DNA from: Methanoculleus bourgensis MS2
Lineage (GTDB): Archaea > Halobacteriota > Methanomicrobia > Methanomicrobiales > Methanoculleaceae
Reading direction: 5' to 3'
Assembly (NCBI RefSeq): GCF_000304355.2
Contig: NC_018227.2
Location: 2,294,001 to 2,358,000, forward strand
Length of the DNA stretch: 64,000 nucleotides
The position numbers were made by a program, and so were the translations under genes. How positions within the stretch are numbered: the first letter of the stretch is position 1; each line of letters starts with the position of its first letter. The notes under the pieces are model-generated. The model saw only the letters and a program-made list of their open reading frames with translations, was not told the origin of the DNA and did not search any database. Shown here piece by piece: positions 16,215 through 24,086 of the stretch.

Positions 16215-18284
16215 TCACTGCACCCCCGTGATCTTCTCGACGGCAACTGCACTGTGTTTCAACTCCGGCATCTTGGAGAGCGGGTCCAGCACATTGTTCG
16301 TAAGCAGGTTCACAGACCCCTTCCCGCCGAAGTGCATCGCCATCATCAGCACGCCGGGCGCGACCTCATCGGTCACTCTGGCAAGGGCCTCCGCCTCACC
16401 GCGCCTGCTCCGGAGCCGGATCATCTCTCCGTTCTGGATCTTCAGCCGCGCGGCATCCTCTTCGTTGATCTGCACGTAGGCTTCCGGCACCTCCTGGTGG
16501 AGGATCTTCGCCCGGCCGGTCTGGGTCCGGGTGTGGTAGTGGAAGAGCAGACGTCCGGTCATCAGGGTGAACGGATACTCCTCGTCGGCGACCTCAGCGG
16601 GCGGCCGGTACTCGATGCTGAAGAAGTGGCCGAGACCGTCGGCGGACGAGAACTTCTCGCGGTGGAGGATCGGCGTTCCGGGGTGGTCCTCGGTGGGGCA
16701 GGGCCAGTGGACGGACTCCGGCTTCTCCATCCTCGCGTAGGAGATACCGGCCATCGACGGGGTGACCCGGCGCATGTCGTCCCAGATCTCCTCGGGTGAG
16801 TTGAAGTCGAATCCTTTGAGCCCGAGTTTGTGGGCGAGGTCGACGAAGATCTGCCAGTCTTCCTTCGCATCTCCGGGGGTGTCCACGGCCTTCCTGATAC
16901 GGTTGACCCGCCGCTCGCCGCTGGTGAACGTCCCGTCCTTCTCGGCGAAGGATGCACCGGGGAGGATCACGTCTGCGTACTGGGCGGTCTCGGTCATGAA
17001 GAGATCCTGCACGACAAGGAAGTCGAGTTTCTCAAGCGACTTCATTACGTGGTTCGCGTTGGGGTAGGAGACGACCGGGTTCAGCGCGAAGATGTACATC
17101 GCCTTGATCGGGTCGCCGCACTGGTTGATCTGCTCTGTCAGGGTCACACCGTACTCGCTTGAAAGCCCGGTGACGCCCCAGAGTTCCTCCATCCGCTTCC
17201 GGGTGGCGTCGTCCTCGCACTTCTGGTAGCCGGAGAAGACGTTCGGGTAAGCACCCATGTCGCAGGCGCCCTGGACGTTGTTCTGGCCACGGAGCGGGTT
17301 GACGCCGACTCCAGGTCTCCCAACGTTGCCGGTGAGCATCGCGAGGTTTCCGAGCGACCTGACGTTGTCCGTACCGGTCGAGAGTTCCGTGATGCCGAGA
17401 CAGTAGATGATCACCGCATTCTTGGCGCTCGCGTACATCCGGGCGATCTCCTTGACCCGCTCGGTGGGAACGCCGGTGATCGACTCAACATCCGCGTACT
17501 TCTCCACGACCTTCCTCATATCCTCGTATCCCTTCGTCCGCTTCTCGATGAACTCCTTGTCGTGGAGGTTCTCCTTGATGATCCAGTACATGATCGAGTT
17601 GATCAGGGCGATGTTCGTCGAGGGGTTGTAGCGGACGTAGTGGTCGGCCAGGCGCGCCGTGGGCGTGTAGCGCGGGTCGCAGACGATGAGCGTCTTGCCC
17701 GCCTTCTTTGCCTGGAGAATCCGGCGGCCAGCGAGCGGGTGCGCCTCAACCGAGTTTGCCCCGATCATGAAGATGAGGTCCGTGTTCGCGAGGTCCTCGA
17801 AGGGGTTTGTCGCGGCACCGGAGCCGAACGAGAGCGAGAGCCCCGCGACGGACGGCCCGTGGCAGATGCGCGCGCAGTTGTCGATGTTGTTGGTCTTGAA
17901 GGCCACGCGCGCGAGTTTCTGTATGATGTAGCACTCTTCGTTGGGCGTCCGGCACGAGACCTGGAAGCCGAGGGATTTCGGCCCGAACTTCTCGTAGGTC
18001 TCCTTGAACTTCGAGGCGATCAGGTCGTAGGCCTCGTCCCAGGACGCTTCTTCAAACTTGCCGTTCTTCTTGATGAGGGGCTTTGTCAGCCGGTCGGGGC
18101 TCTGCACGAACTCCCAGCAGGTGGCTCCCTTGGGACAGAGTTTTCCCTCGTTAATCGGGCTCCTCTTGTAGGGCTCTACCCCCACGAGTTTGCCGTCGTT
18201 CACCACGAGGTTAAGGCCGCACCCTACACCGCAGTATGGGCAGGTCGTGGGAACGTAACGTAATTTTCCGTTGGTTTCTGTCAT
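16215..18284 (-). CDS. fdhA: Formate dehydrogenase alpha subunit (molybdopterin, Cys form)
   Basis: Catalytic subunit oxidising formate to CO2 for methanogenesis. The N-terminal [4Fe-4S] motif is CPYCGVGCG, closing with KLCPKG. The metal ligand is Cys141 in RICHGPSVAG, encoded by TGC, so no selenocysteine is needed. Molybdopterin motifs IGANSVEAHP, GMGAYPNVFSGY-like and LTGRLLFHYHTRTQTGR are in place. Length 689 is normal. GGGAG lies about eight bases before the ATG. The promoter with a palindrome directly downstream of the TATA box lies at 18367-18388. Confidence 0.97.
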   Translation of the reverse strand: MTETNGKLRYVPTTCPYCGVGCGLNLVVNDGKLVGVEPYKRSPINEGKLCPKGATCWEFVQSPDRLTKPLIKKNGKFEEASWDEAYDLIASKFKETYEKFGPKSLGFQVSCRTPNEECYIIQKLARVAFKTNNIDNCARICHGPSVAGLSLSFGSGAATNPFEDLANTDLIFMIGANSVEAHPLAGRRILQAKKAGKTLIVCDPRYTPTARLADHYVRYNPSTNIALINSIMYWIIKENLHDKEFIEKRTKGYEDMRKVVEKYADVESITGVPTERVKEIARMYASAKNAVIIYCLGITELSTGTDNVRSLGNLAMLTGNVGRPGVGVNPLRGQNNVQGACDMGAYPNVFSGYQKCEDDATRKRMEELWGVTGLSSEYGVTLTEQINQCGDPIKAMYIFALNPVVSYPNANHVMKSLEKLDFLVVQDLFMTETAQYADVILPGASFAEKDGTFTSGERRVNRIRKAVDTPGDAKEDWQIFVDLAHKLGLKGFDFNSPEEIWDDMRRVTPSMAGISYARMEKPESVHWPCPTEDHPGTPILHREKFSSADGLGHFFSIEYRPPAEVADEEYPFTLMTGRLLFHYHTRTQTGRAKILHQEVPEAYVQINEEDAARLKIQNGEMIRLRSRRGEAEALARVTDEVAPGVLMMAMHFGGKGSVNLLTNNVLDPLSKMPELKHSAVAVEKITGVQ

Positions 18285-18366
18285 TCAACATTCTCCCGAT
18301 TGTTGCATTCAACGTCGGTTGCCAAGCATGTCAGGAAAGGCAGACATACTTACACTAGTTTACTCT

Positions 18367-18388
18367 ACTAAGTAGTATATAAATTTAA
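18367..18388 (-). promoter_or_regulatory. fdhAB promoter with palindromic site
   Basis: On the minus strand AAATTTATATA (18378-18388) is a clear TATA box about 100 bases before fdhA. CTACTAAGTAG (18367-18377), a perfect 11-base palindrome, directly follows it on the fdhA side, where a bound repressor would block polymerase. The whole 18285-18554 spacer is AT-rich compared with the rest of the window and also holds a TATA-like ATATAATAATA (18474-18484) facing the FmdE gene. Confidence 0.6.
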
Positions 18389-18554
18389 ACATATTCTTTT
18401 AACATTTGGCCATTTTATACCTGATATAATTGATCTCTATTGGGTGCCGACCCAATTATACTTTGAAAATCGGATATAATAATACATTTTATTGATTTAA
18501 GCGTTAATTTTTGAGAGAATGTGGAAATATCAGACTTTAATAAACTTAACGTGA

Positions 18555-19244
18555 TTGAACAATCCAAAACGTTTACAACTAACCCTGGTCAAATATTACT
18601 CCGTGCAACCGAGACTGAATCATACACGGGATGATATCGAGGCCAGACTCAAGTCAAAAGGCTCTGATCCGGAGTTGATAGAGCATTTCCGGAGATGCAT
18701 CGACTTTCACACATTTGCGGCCCCCGGGCTCCTAATCGGGGTCTTCATGGTGGACTATGCCCTGGAACTCCTGGACCCTCCCGGCGGTGAGAAGATCTAC
18801 GCCGTCTGCGAGACCACAAAGTGTCTGCCTGACGCCCTGCAGATGATCGCCCACTGCACGATCGGGAACGGCCGTCTCCGGGTGTTTCCCATAGGGAAGT
18901 TTGCCATCACCATGAACAGGCCGGCAGAGACGCCGCAGGTGGATGGAATCCGGGTCTTCGTCGACGGCGAGAAGATCGGCCGGTACCCGACGTTTGCCCT
19001 CTGGTATACCAAAGACCCGCTCTTCGACCCGAGGACACGAGGCACCGCGCTTATCGATGAGATCATCGATGCGGGGCGCGACCTCCTCTCGTATGAATGG
19101 GTGCGGGTGAAAGTGCCGCGGAAACAGCCCTGGAAGTCTGCCATCTGCTCCATCTGCGGTGAGATGGTCCCCGACAACCTGCTCGTCAGCGGAGCCTGTG
19201 CCGACTGCCGGTCCCAGTCCTACTTCGATAAGACAGCATACTGA
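18555..19244 (+). CDS. FmdE family protein with C-terminal zinc finger
   Basis: Protein of the FmdE (formylmethanofuran dehydrogenase subunit E) family, found with molybdenum or tungsten formate-oxidising enzymes. The core reads CIDFHTFAAPGLLIGVFMVD then YAVCETTKCLPDALQMIAHC, with conserved His and Cys residues that can bind metal, then GNGRLRVFPIGKFAITM. A zinc-finger tail CSICGEMVPDNLLVSGACADC follows near residues 197-217. The start is uncertain: the frame opens with TTG at 18555, with a GTG at 18603 as an alternative. It is divergent from fdhA and is followed by a second FmdE-type domain. Confidence 0.8.
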   Translation: MNNPKRLQLTLVKYYSVQPRLNHTRDDIEARLKSKGSDPELIEHFRRCIDFHTFAAPGLLIGVFMVDYALELLDPPGGEKIYAVCETTKCLPDALQMIAHCTIGNGRLRVFPIGKFAITMNRPAETPQVDGIRVFVDGEKIGRYPTFALWYTKDPLFDPRTRGTALIDEIIDAGRDLLSYEWVRVKVPRKQPWKSAICSICGEMVPDNLLVSGACADCRSQSYFDKTAY

Positions 19245-19289
19245 AAGGGCATATAGGGACGTAACACCTATCACCCACGAGTGCACCGC

Positions 19290-20090
19290 ATGGAACTCTC
19301 CCCTATCGGGCTTGTGCGATCGCATCTCCGCTTGCGGAGCGATATGCCGGTCCAGGGCGTCGAGGCTGAGATCGAGGTCTTCCCCGATTACGCCGAGGCT
19401 TTGTCAGGCGTTGAAGAGAACTCGCATCTCATCCTGATCTGCTGGCTGCACGAGGCTGACCGGGCCGTCCTGAAGGCGGTTGCCCGGAAGGTCTCCCGCG
19501 ACCTCCCTGAGAAGGGCGTCTTCTCGCTCCGCTCGCCCGAGAGACCAAACCCCCTCTCCGTCTCCGTGGTGCGGCTGCGCGGTGTCCGGGAGGGGCGGTT
19601 CCTCGAGCTTGAGAATGTGGACGTAATCGACGGGACGCCGGTGGTCGACATCAAACCCTACCAGACGGGATGGGATTGCGTCTTCTCCGCGACCGGTCAT
19701 GACCGGACCGAGAAGATCGAGAAGATGGGGCCCGGCGAATACCGGGAGGGCCTCATCCGCGAGGCGGTGAACTACCACGGGGAACTCTGTCCGGGTGTGG
19801 CGGTCGCGGTGCGGGTCGCGGAGGCGGCGACCCGCATCCTCGGGCGCGACCTGCGGCACCCTCTGGTCTCGGTCACGCTCGGCGCCGATCCCTGCATCGC
19901 TGACGCGCTCATCGGGATCACCGGTGCGCGCCTGGGAAACCACCGGCTGGGATGTTCGGGGACAGACCGCTACGTCTTTGCCTGTCCCGGAGAAGAGGTG
20001 GTCTTTCACCTCCGGACCGTGCCGGAGAGTGTCGATGCGGTCTTTGCGTGCAGCGAAGCAGTGCTCTTTGACTGTGAGATCTGCCGATAG
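19290..20090 (+). CDS. TrmO-like methyltransferase fused to an FmdE-type domain
   Basis: Two-domain protein of 266 residues. Residues 1-145 are a TsaA/TrmO (UPF0066) domain, known for SAM-dependent N6-methylation of t6A37 in tRNA: PIGLVRSHL, RSPERPNPLSVSVVRL and VIDGTPVVDIKPY are its signatures. Residues 150-266 are an FmdE-like domain with NYHGELCPGVAVAVR, GADPCIADAL and a Cys-rich end FDCEICR. A short linker joins them. The domain pairing and the place between FmdE and MoeA genes suggest a role in molybdopterin-enzyme maturation rather than tRNA modification, which is my inference. The ATG at 19290 is preferred over the GTG at 19281. Confidence 0.85.
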   Translation: MELSPIGLVRSHLRLRSDMPVQGVEAEIEVFPDYAEALSGVEENSHLILICWLHEADRAVLKAVARKVSRDLPEKGVFSLRSPERPNPLSVSVVRLRGVREGRFLELENVDVIDGTPVVDIKPYQTGWDCVFSATGHDRTEKIEKMGPGEYREGLIREAVNYHGELCPGVAVAVRVAEAATRILGRDLRHPLVSVTLGADPCIADALIGITGARLGNHRLGCSGTDRYVFACPGEEVVFHLRTVPESVDAVFACSEAVLFDCEICR

Positions 20091-20175
20091 GAAAGCAATT
20101 GCCTTTTAACAGAAAGTAATGAATAATCATGTACATGCCTGGATCCTTTAATCAGGCACATTATCGAGGAGTAGC

Positions 20176-21990
20176 ATGCCACGCCGTTACCTGAACCTCA
20201 CACCGCTCCCTGATGCGCTCGCGGCCATGCGGCGGGCGTTTCCACCCCTGGACCACACTGAGACCGTACCGCTGCGTCTGGCTGTCGGCAGGGTGACAGC
20301 CGAACCGCTGTACGCAGAGTATTCTGTTCCCCAGGCCGATATTGCGACGTTCGACGGTTACGCGGTCAAGAGCGCCGATACCCTGGGGGCACAGGACCAG
20401 CGGCCGCTGCCTCTTGGGGACTGTGCCCGCATCAATACCGGCGAGATACTTCCCCCTTCGTTTGACGCCGTCGTCATGGTCGAGGATACCTGGGATGAGG
20501 ACGGCATGCCCTGGATCAGGAAGTCGGCCGCGCCCTGGCAGCACGTCAGGCATGCCGGCGAGGATATCAGGGCCGGTGAGCTCGTCCTCCCAAAAGGTCA
20601 TCAGGTCCGGCCGTTTGATACAGGCGCGCTCGCTACTTACGGCATAACCCGGGTGAAGGTGCGGTCGGTCAGGGTCGGGATCATCCCGACGGGGAGCGAT
20701 CTCGTGCCGCTCGGTGTGGTGCCTGCGCCCGGCCAGACGGTCGAGACAAACACCCTCATGGCGGAGGCCTACCTCACCCGGATGGGAGCAACCTGCCGCC
20801 GTTATGGGATCGTCCCCGACGACCCGGACCTGATCCAAAGGGCGCTTGAGGAAGCGGTCGCCGAGAACGACCTCGTCATCCTCTCGGCCGGTTCGTCTGC
20901 CGGTTCACGGGACTACTCTTCGGATGTTGTCGGCGCGCTCGGGGAGATCATCTTCCACGGCATCGCGGTCAGGCCCGGGAAACCGGTGCTGCTCGCGCGG
21001 GTCGAGGGTAAGCCGGTTCTCGGGATGCCGGGCTACCCTGTCGCCGCGCAGACCGTCCTCCGGGAGGTTGCCGGGGACCTGCTTCGCTGGTGGGGGCTCT
21101 CCCCGGTCCGCGGCGAGGAGCTGGATGTCCGGCTGTCGCGGAAACTGGCGTCCGATCTCGGGTTTGACGAGTTTATCCCGGTCTCGGTCGGGCGGGTGGA
21201 CGGCACCTGCTGGGCGACGCCGCATCCCCGTGGGGGCGGCATCCAGATGGCGGTGGTCCGGGCAAACGGCTACCTTCACGTCCCTGCCGGGCGCGAGGGG
21301 ATAGGGGCAGGTGAGGAGGTGCGCGTCAGGCTCACCGTCCCGCCGGAGAGGATCGCCCGCACGCTCATCTGCACCGGCGTGCGTTATCCCGCCCTGAACG
21401 AACTCGGGAACTGTCTCTCTGATGCCGGTTATCTGCTCCACTGCTGTAACGCCTCGACGATGGGGGCGGTGCTTGCCCTGCGGGCGAAGACCTGTCACGC
21501 CGCTTCTGTCTGCATCCCGGAGATCGGGGCGGCCTGGAATGACCTGGTGCTCCGGTACCTGCCTGGGGTGGACCTCCTGCGGGTGCAGGTGGCCCGGACG
21601 GAACTTGGGATCGCGTCGTCGGACGCCCTGGATGCCAGCGCCGTGGCATCGCTCAGGTTCGTCAACCGCCCGAAGGGTTCTGCGGCGCGGGTCTTCCTGG
21701 ATGCATGGCTGGAAGAGCAGGGGATCGATGCCGACCGGCTCGCCGGCTACGAGCATGAGGTCAGGACGCCCGGGGCCGTCGCTGCGGCGGTCAGCAACGG
21801 GTTTGCGGACGCAGGCGTCTGCCCGGCCGCTATGGCGCGGGAGGCGGAGCTCTGGTTCACCCCGCTTGGGTATGAGACGTGCGACCTCCTGATCAGGGAG
21901 GAACTGGCCGGGGATGAGGCCGTCGCACGCCTCATCCAGGCCGCCAGGTCGCCGGAGTTCCAGGAGCATCTCCAGTCGCTGAAGAGATAA
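20176..21990 (+). CDS. moeA: Molybdopterin molybdenumtransferase MoeA with PBP-like C-terminal domain
   Basis: Inserts molybdenum or tungsten into adenylated molybdopterin. MoeA motifs in order: ATFDGYAVKSAD, INTGEILPPSFDAVVMVED, RHAGEDIRAGELVLPKGHQV, GIIPTGSDL, LSAGSSAGSRDYS and GMPGYPVAAQ. Domain IV ends near residue 395. Residues after that form a periplasmic-binding-protein-like domain (SFVNRPKGSAARVFLDAWL-like region, then EVRTPGAVAAAVSNGFADAG), an arrangement known from archaeal and bacterial MoeA fusions. GAGGAG lies four bases before the ATG. With fdhAB and two FmdE proteins nearby it completes a cofactor-handling cluster. Confidence 0.92.
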   Translation: MPRRYLNLTPLPDALAAMRRAFPPLDHTETVPLRLAVGRVTAEPLYAEYSVPQADIATFDGYAVKSADTLGAQDQRPLPLGDCARINTGEILPPSFDAVVMVEDTWDEDGMPWIRKSAAPWQHVRHAGEDIRAGELVLPKGHQVRPFDTGALATYGITRVKVRSVRVGIIPTGSDLVPLGVVPAPGQTVETNTLMAEAYLTRMGATCRRYGIVPDDPDLIQRALEEAVAENDLVILSAGSSAGSRDYSSDVVGALGEIIFHGIAVRPGKPVLLARVEGKPVLGMPGYPVAAQTVLREVAGDLLRWWGLSPVRGEELDVRLSRKLASDLGFDEFIPVSVGRVDGTCWATPHPRGGGIQMAVVRANGYLHVPAGREGIGAGEEVRVRLTVPPERIARTLICTGVRYPALNELGNCLSDAGYLLHCCNASTMGAVLALRAKTCHAASVCIPEIGAAWNDLVLRYLPGVDLLRVQVARTELGIASSDALDASAVASLRFVNRPKGSAARVFLDAWLEEQGIDADRLAGYEHEVRTPGAVAAAVSNGFADAGVCPAAMAREAELWFTPLGYETCDLLIREELAGDEAVARLIQAARSPEFQEHLQSLKR

Positions 21991-22158
21991 CGGGAAGGCC
22001 GGGCTGGCGGGGGATCCGCATAGATTCTGTGCATGCGGGGCCTGAAGGGAACATTTACTCATTCACCTTATTTTCAGGATATGTTTGTGTTCGAGGCGGG
22101 TCATCACCTCACGCGGAAGCGCGCAAAGGGCGTGCGAAATATTAGATGCGGTGGTCCA

Positions 22159-22336
22159 CTACTGGACCATTTCACCTTATCGTGTGGGTCCTGGTGCAGA
22201 TCGCCACCTCACGCGAAGGCGCGAAGAGCGCGAAGGGAAGGTGCAGGCGATGGTAATCTCACAGACCTCGCGAGCTTCCGCACTCTTCGCGTGAGGCGGT
22301 ATCGCATAGGCAATATTAGATGAAATGGTCCACTAC
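22159..22336. repeat. Type B module ending directly before a gene
   Basis: Borders are CTAC (decayed CTAG). Left end CTACTGGACCATTTCACCTT and right end complemented GTAGTGGACCATTTCATCTA; arms of CACGCGAAG / CTTCGCGTGAG lie inside. A truncated relative (about 22105-22162) abuts on its left and shares the border. The right end carries AATATTA, 25 bases before the ATG of the next gene. Confidence 0.7.
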
Positions 22337-22341
22337 TATTC

Positions 22342-22737
22342 ATGGCAGTCAGCGAACAGACACAGAACCAGATCATGGCGGTGCTCCGGCGGATGGCGGA
22401 GGCCGCCGCTAAGAAGGATCTCGATGGCATGGTGGCGCTCGTCGACCCCAACATTCGGGCGTTCGGGACCGGTCCTGATGAGAAGGTGATCGGGAGGGAA
22501 GAGTTTCGCCGGCACCTCGAACGCGACTTTTCATGTGCGGAGACGATATCGATCGAGTTCTCCGAGATTCATATCGGTGCTGAGGGGACGGTCGCGTGGG
22601 TGATGGCCGATATGGCGTATCATGTCGTCGCCGGCGGTGCCCCGCAGACCCAGAACGAGCGGTTGACGGCGGTGCTCCGCGGGACGGGGCACGCGTGGGT
22701 CTTTGCCCAGATGCATTTCTCCATCCCGGCGGCGTAA
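22342..22737 (+). CDS. SnoaL-like / NTF2-fold protein
   Basis: Protein of 131 residues with the cone-shaped NTF2-like layout: an N-terminal helix LRRMAEAAAKKDLDGMVALV, then strands with RAFGTGPDEKVIGREEFRRH and GTVAWVMADMAYHV, and a final strand WVFAQMHFSIPA. This matches nuclear-transport-factor-2 and SnoaL-like proteins, which include enzymes and binding proteins; the ligand cannot be guessed. There is no ribosome site. The start lies about 25 bases past a TATA-like AATATTA inside the neighbouring repeat module, which would give a leaderless transcript. Confidence 0.8.
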   Translation: MAVSEQTQNQIMAVLRRMAEAAAKKDLDGMVALVDPNIRAFGTGPDEKVIGREEFRRHLERDFSCAETISIEFSEIHIGAEGTVAWVMADMAYHVVAGGAPQTQNERLTAVLRGTGHAWVFAQMHFSIPAA

Positions 22738-23027
22738 CCTTATTTTGGCCCTGCTGAAACGCACATGAGTCAGGGGTGAACTCAAAATTTACCGGATGCA
22801 GAATCCAGCTGCTGGCTCAGGTGAATCCATGGGTGCATGCTGGCCCGGCCATCTTCTCCGCAACACCCATGCAGTGGGCCGTGGTGGCTATCTGACGACC
22901 AGCGTTCAAGCACGGAGCGGGCAGAGAGGGGTTATCAACAAAGCCCTTATTTTGGATCCGGAGACCCCTTGCCCCCAGTCCCGCAAAACTCGCCGTCCGC
23001 AAAATGGGTGTTTGGGCGACTCACCCC
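22738..23027. repeat. GC-rich dispersed repeat, degenerate copy
   Basis: 22796-22900 resembles the repeat seen at 3436 and 57299: CCGGATGCAGAATCC, then a GTGGGCCGTGGTGGCTATC core. No gene is visible in this 290-base gap. Confidence 0.4.
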
Positions 23028-23882
23028 TCACGGCTCTGCCGTAAAGAAGAGTATCGCCCTGCCGTTGCCGTCGATGACCGCAAGCGTGTCGCCGACGATC
23101 CGGTAGCCTGCCGCCGACCGGAGCAGGGCCAGGTAGGCGCTCTCCTGCTCCATGACCCCGTCTGGCTCGGTGCAGGAGGTCTTTGTGGCGATGACCCGCT
23201 CCACGGCAAGTCCTGTCTCGTTGAGCTGGTAGGGGGCCGAGTAGGCGTTGCACCCTGCAGACCCCGAGAGTGTACCGTCATCGTCGAAGATCAGGGTGAT
23301 GTTGGTCCCCAGGATCGGTGACGCGACAGCGCTGCCGCCGCCGGTGCTGTAACGGGTCAGCTGCCATGTCGTCGCAAGCAACGGCACAGTCTTGGGCTGC
23401 TCTGCCCGCGAAAAGACGAGCAGGTCCTTCCCCGACGGCCCGGAGAGCACCAGCCGGTCGCCATCGACCCGGTAGGAGGAGGCCGCGACAAGGAGTTCCC
23501 GGTAGCGGCTCTCCTGCTGAACGAGCCCATTTGCTGTTGCAGGGTATGCCCCGGTGATAGCGACCGCTTCCACCGATATCCTGGTTCCATTGATCCGGTA
23601 GGGGGCGGAGTAGAGGTTGCACCCGGCTGACCCCGAGAGCGTGCCGCTCTCGCCGAATATAATGAGCGGTTCTGCCTGGGGCAGGGGCGCGGTGACGGAA
23701 CCGTTGTCGGCACGGAGTGCGACCAGGTTCCATGCCGTCCCTGCCAGCGGTTCGGCGACCCGGCCGGCATCGTCGGGGGGCGTGCCCGTCCCGCCGGAGT
23801 ACACGGCCGAGAAGAGGCATGCCACCACGATGACCAGAAATGCGACCTTCGCGAGTGTGTGGTGTCCGTCTCTTCTGCGCAT
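23028..23882 (-). CDS. Secreted or membrane-anchored protein with two META domains
   Basis: An N-terminal hydrophobic segment (VAFLVIVVACLFSAVY, near residue 13) is followed by two META/HslJ-like domains of about 115 residues each. Each domain shows the TxW start (GTAWNLVAL; TTWQLTRYS), GTLSGSAGCNLYSAPY or GTLSGSAGCNAYSAPY, and an ending of the kind QESRYRELL / GDRLVL. In bacteria META-domain proteins such as HslJ are linked to stress resistance; the archaeal role is unknown. Same strand and family as the four-domain gene just upstream in transcription order (24087-25661), likely a duplication. Confidence 0.85.
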   Translation of the reverse strand: MRRRDGHHTLAKVAFLVIVVACLFSAVYSGGTGTPPDDAGRVAEPLAGTAWNLVALRADNGSVTAPLPQAEPLIIFGESGTLSGSAGCNLYSAPYRINGTRISVEAVAITGAYPATANGLVQQESRYRELLVAASSYRVDGDRLVLSGPSGKDLLVFSRAEQPKTVPLLATTWQLTRYSTGGGSAVASPILGTNITLIFDDDGTLSGSAGCNAYSAPYQLNETGLAVERVIATKTSCTEPDGVMEQESAYLALLRSAAGYRIVGDTLAVIDGNGRAILFFTAEP

Positions 23883-24086
23883 CTATCCCACGGGTAGGAG
23901 TTGAGAGAAGAAAAAATAACCCATTTGCGTTGAGATTCTCTCAATCGCTCTCTCCCGGAGGAACGGAAGGAGGGCGCGACGATCCGCCGCTCGCTCCCTG
24001 AATCGGGCGCAGCGGGGGAGAGGTTTTTCCTGTTGCGGTAAAATCGGGAACGGGGGCGCCATGGGCCCCCGGGATCGGAGGGCCGA

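Noticed and set aside
16215-18284. Selenocysteine in formate dehydrogenase
   Set aside because: The metal-ligand codon is TGC (Cys141) and the frame has no internal TGA, so no recoding is needed.
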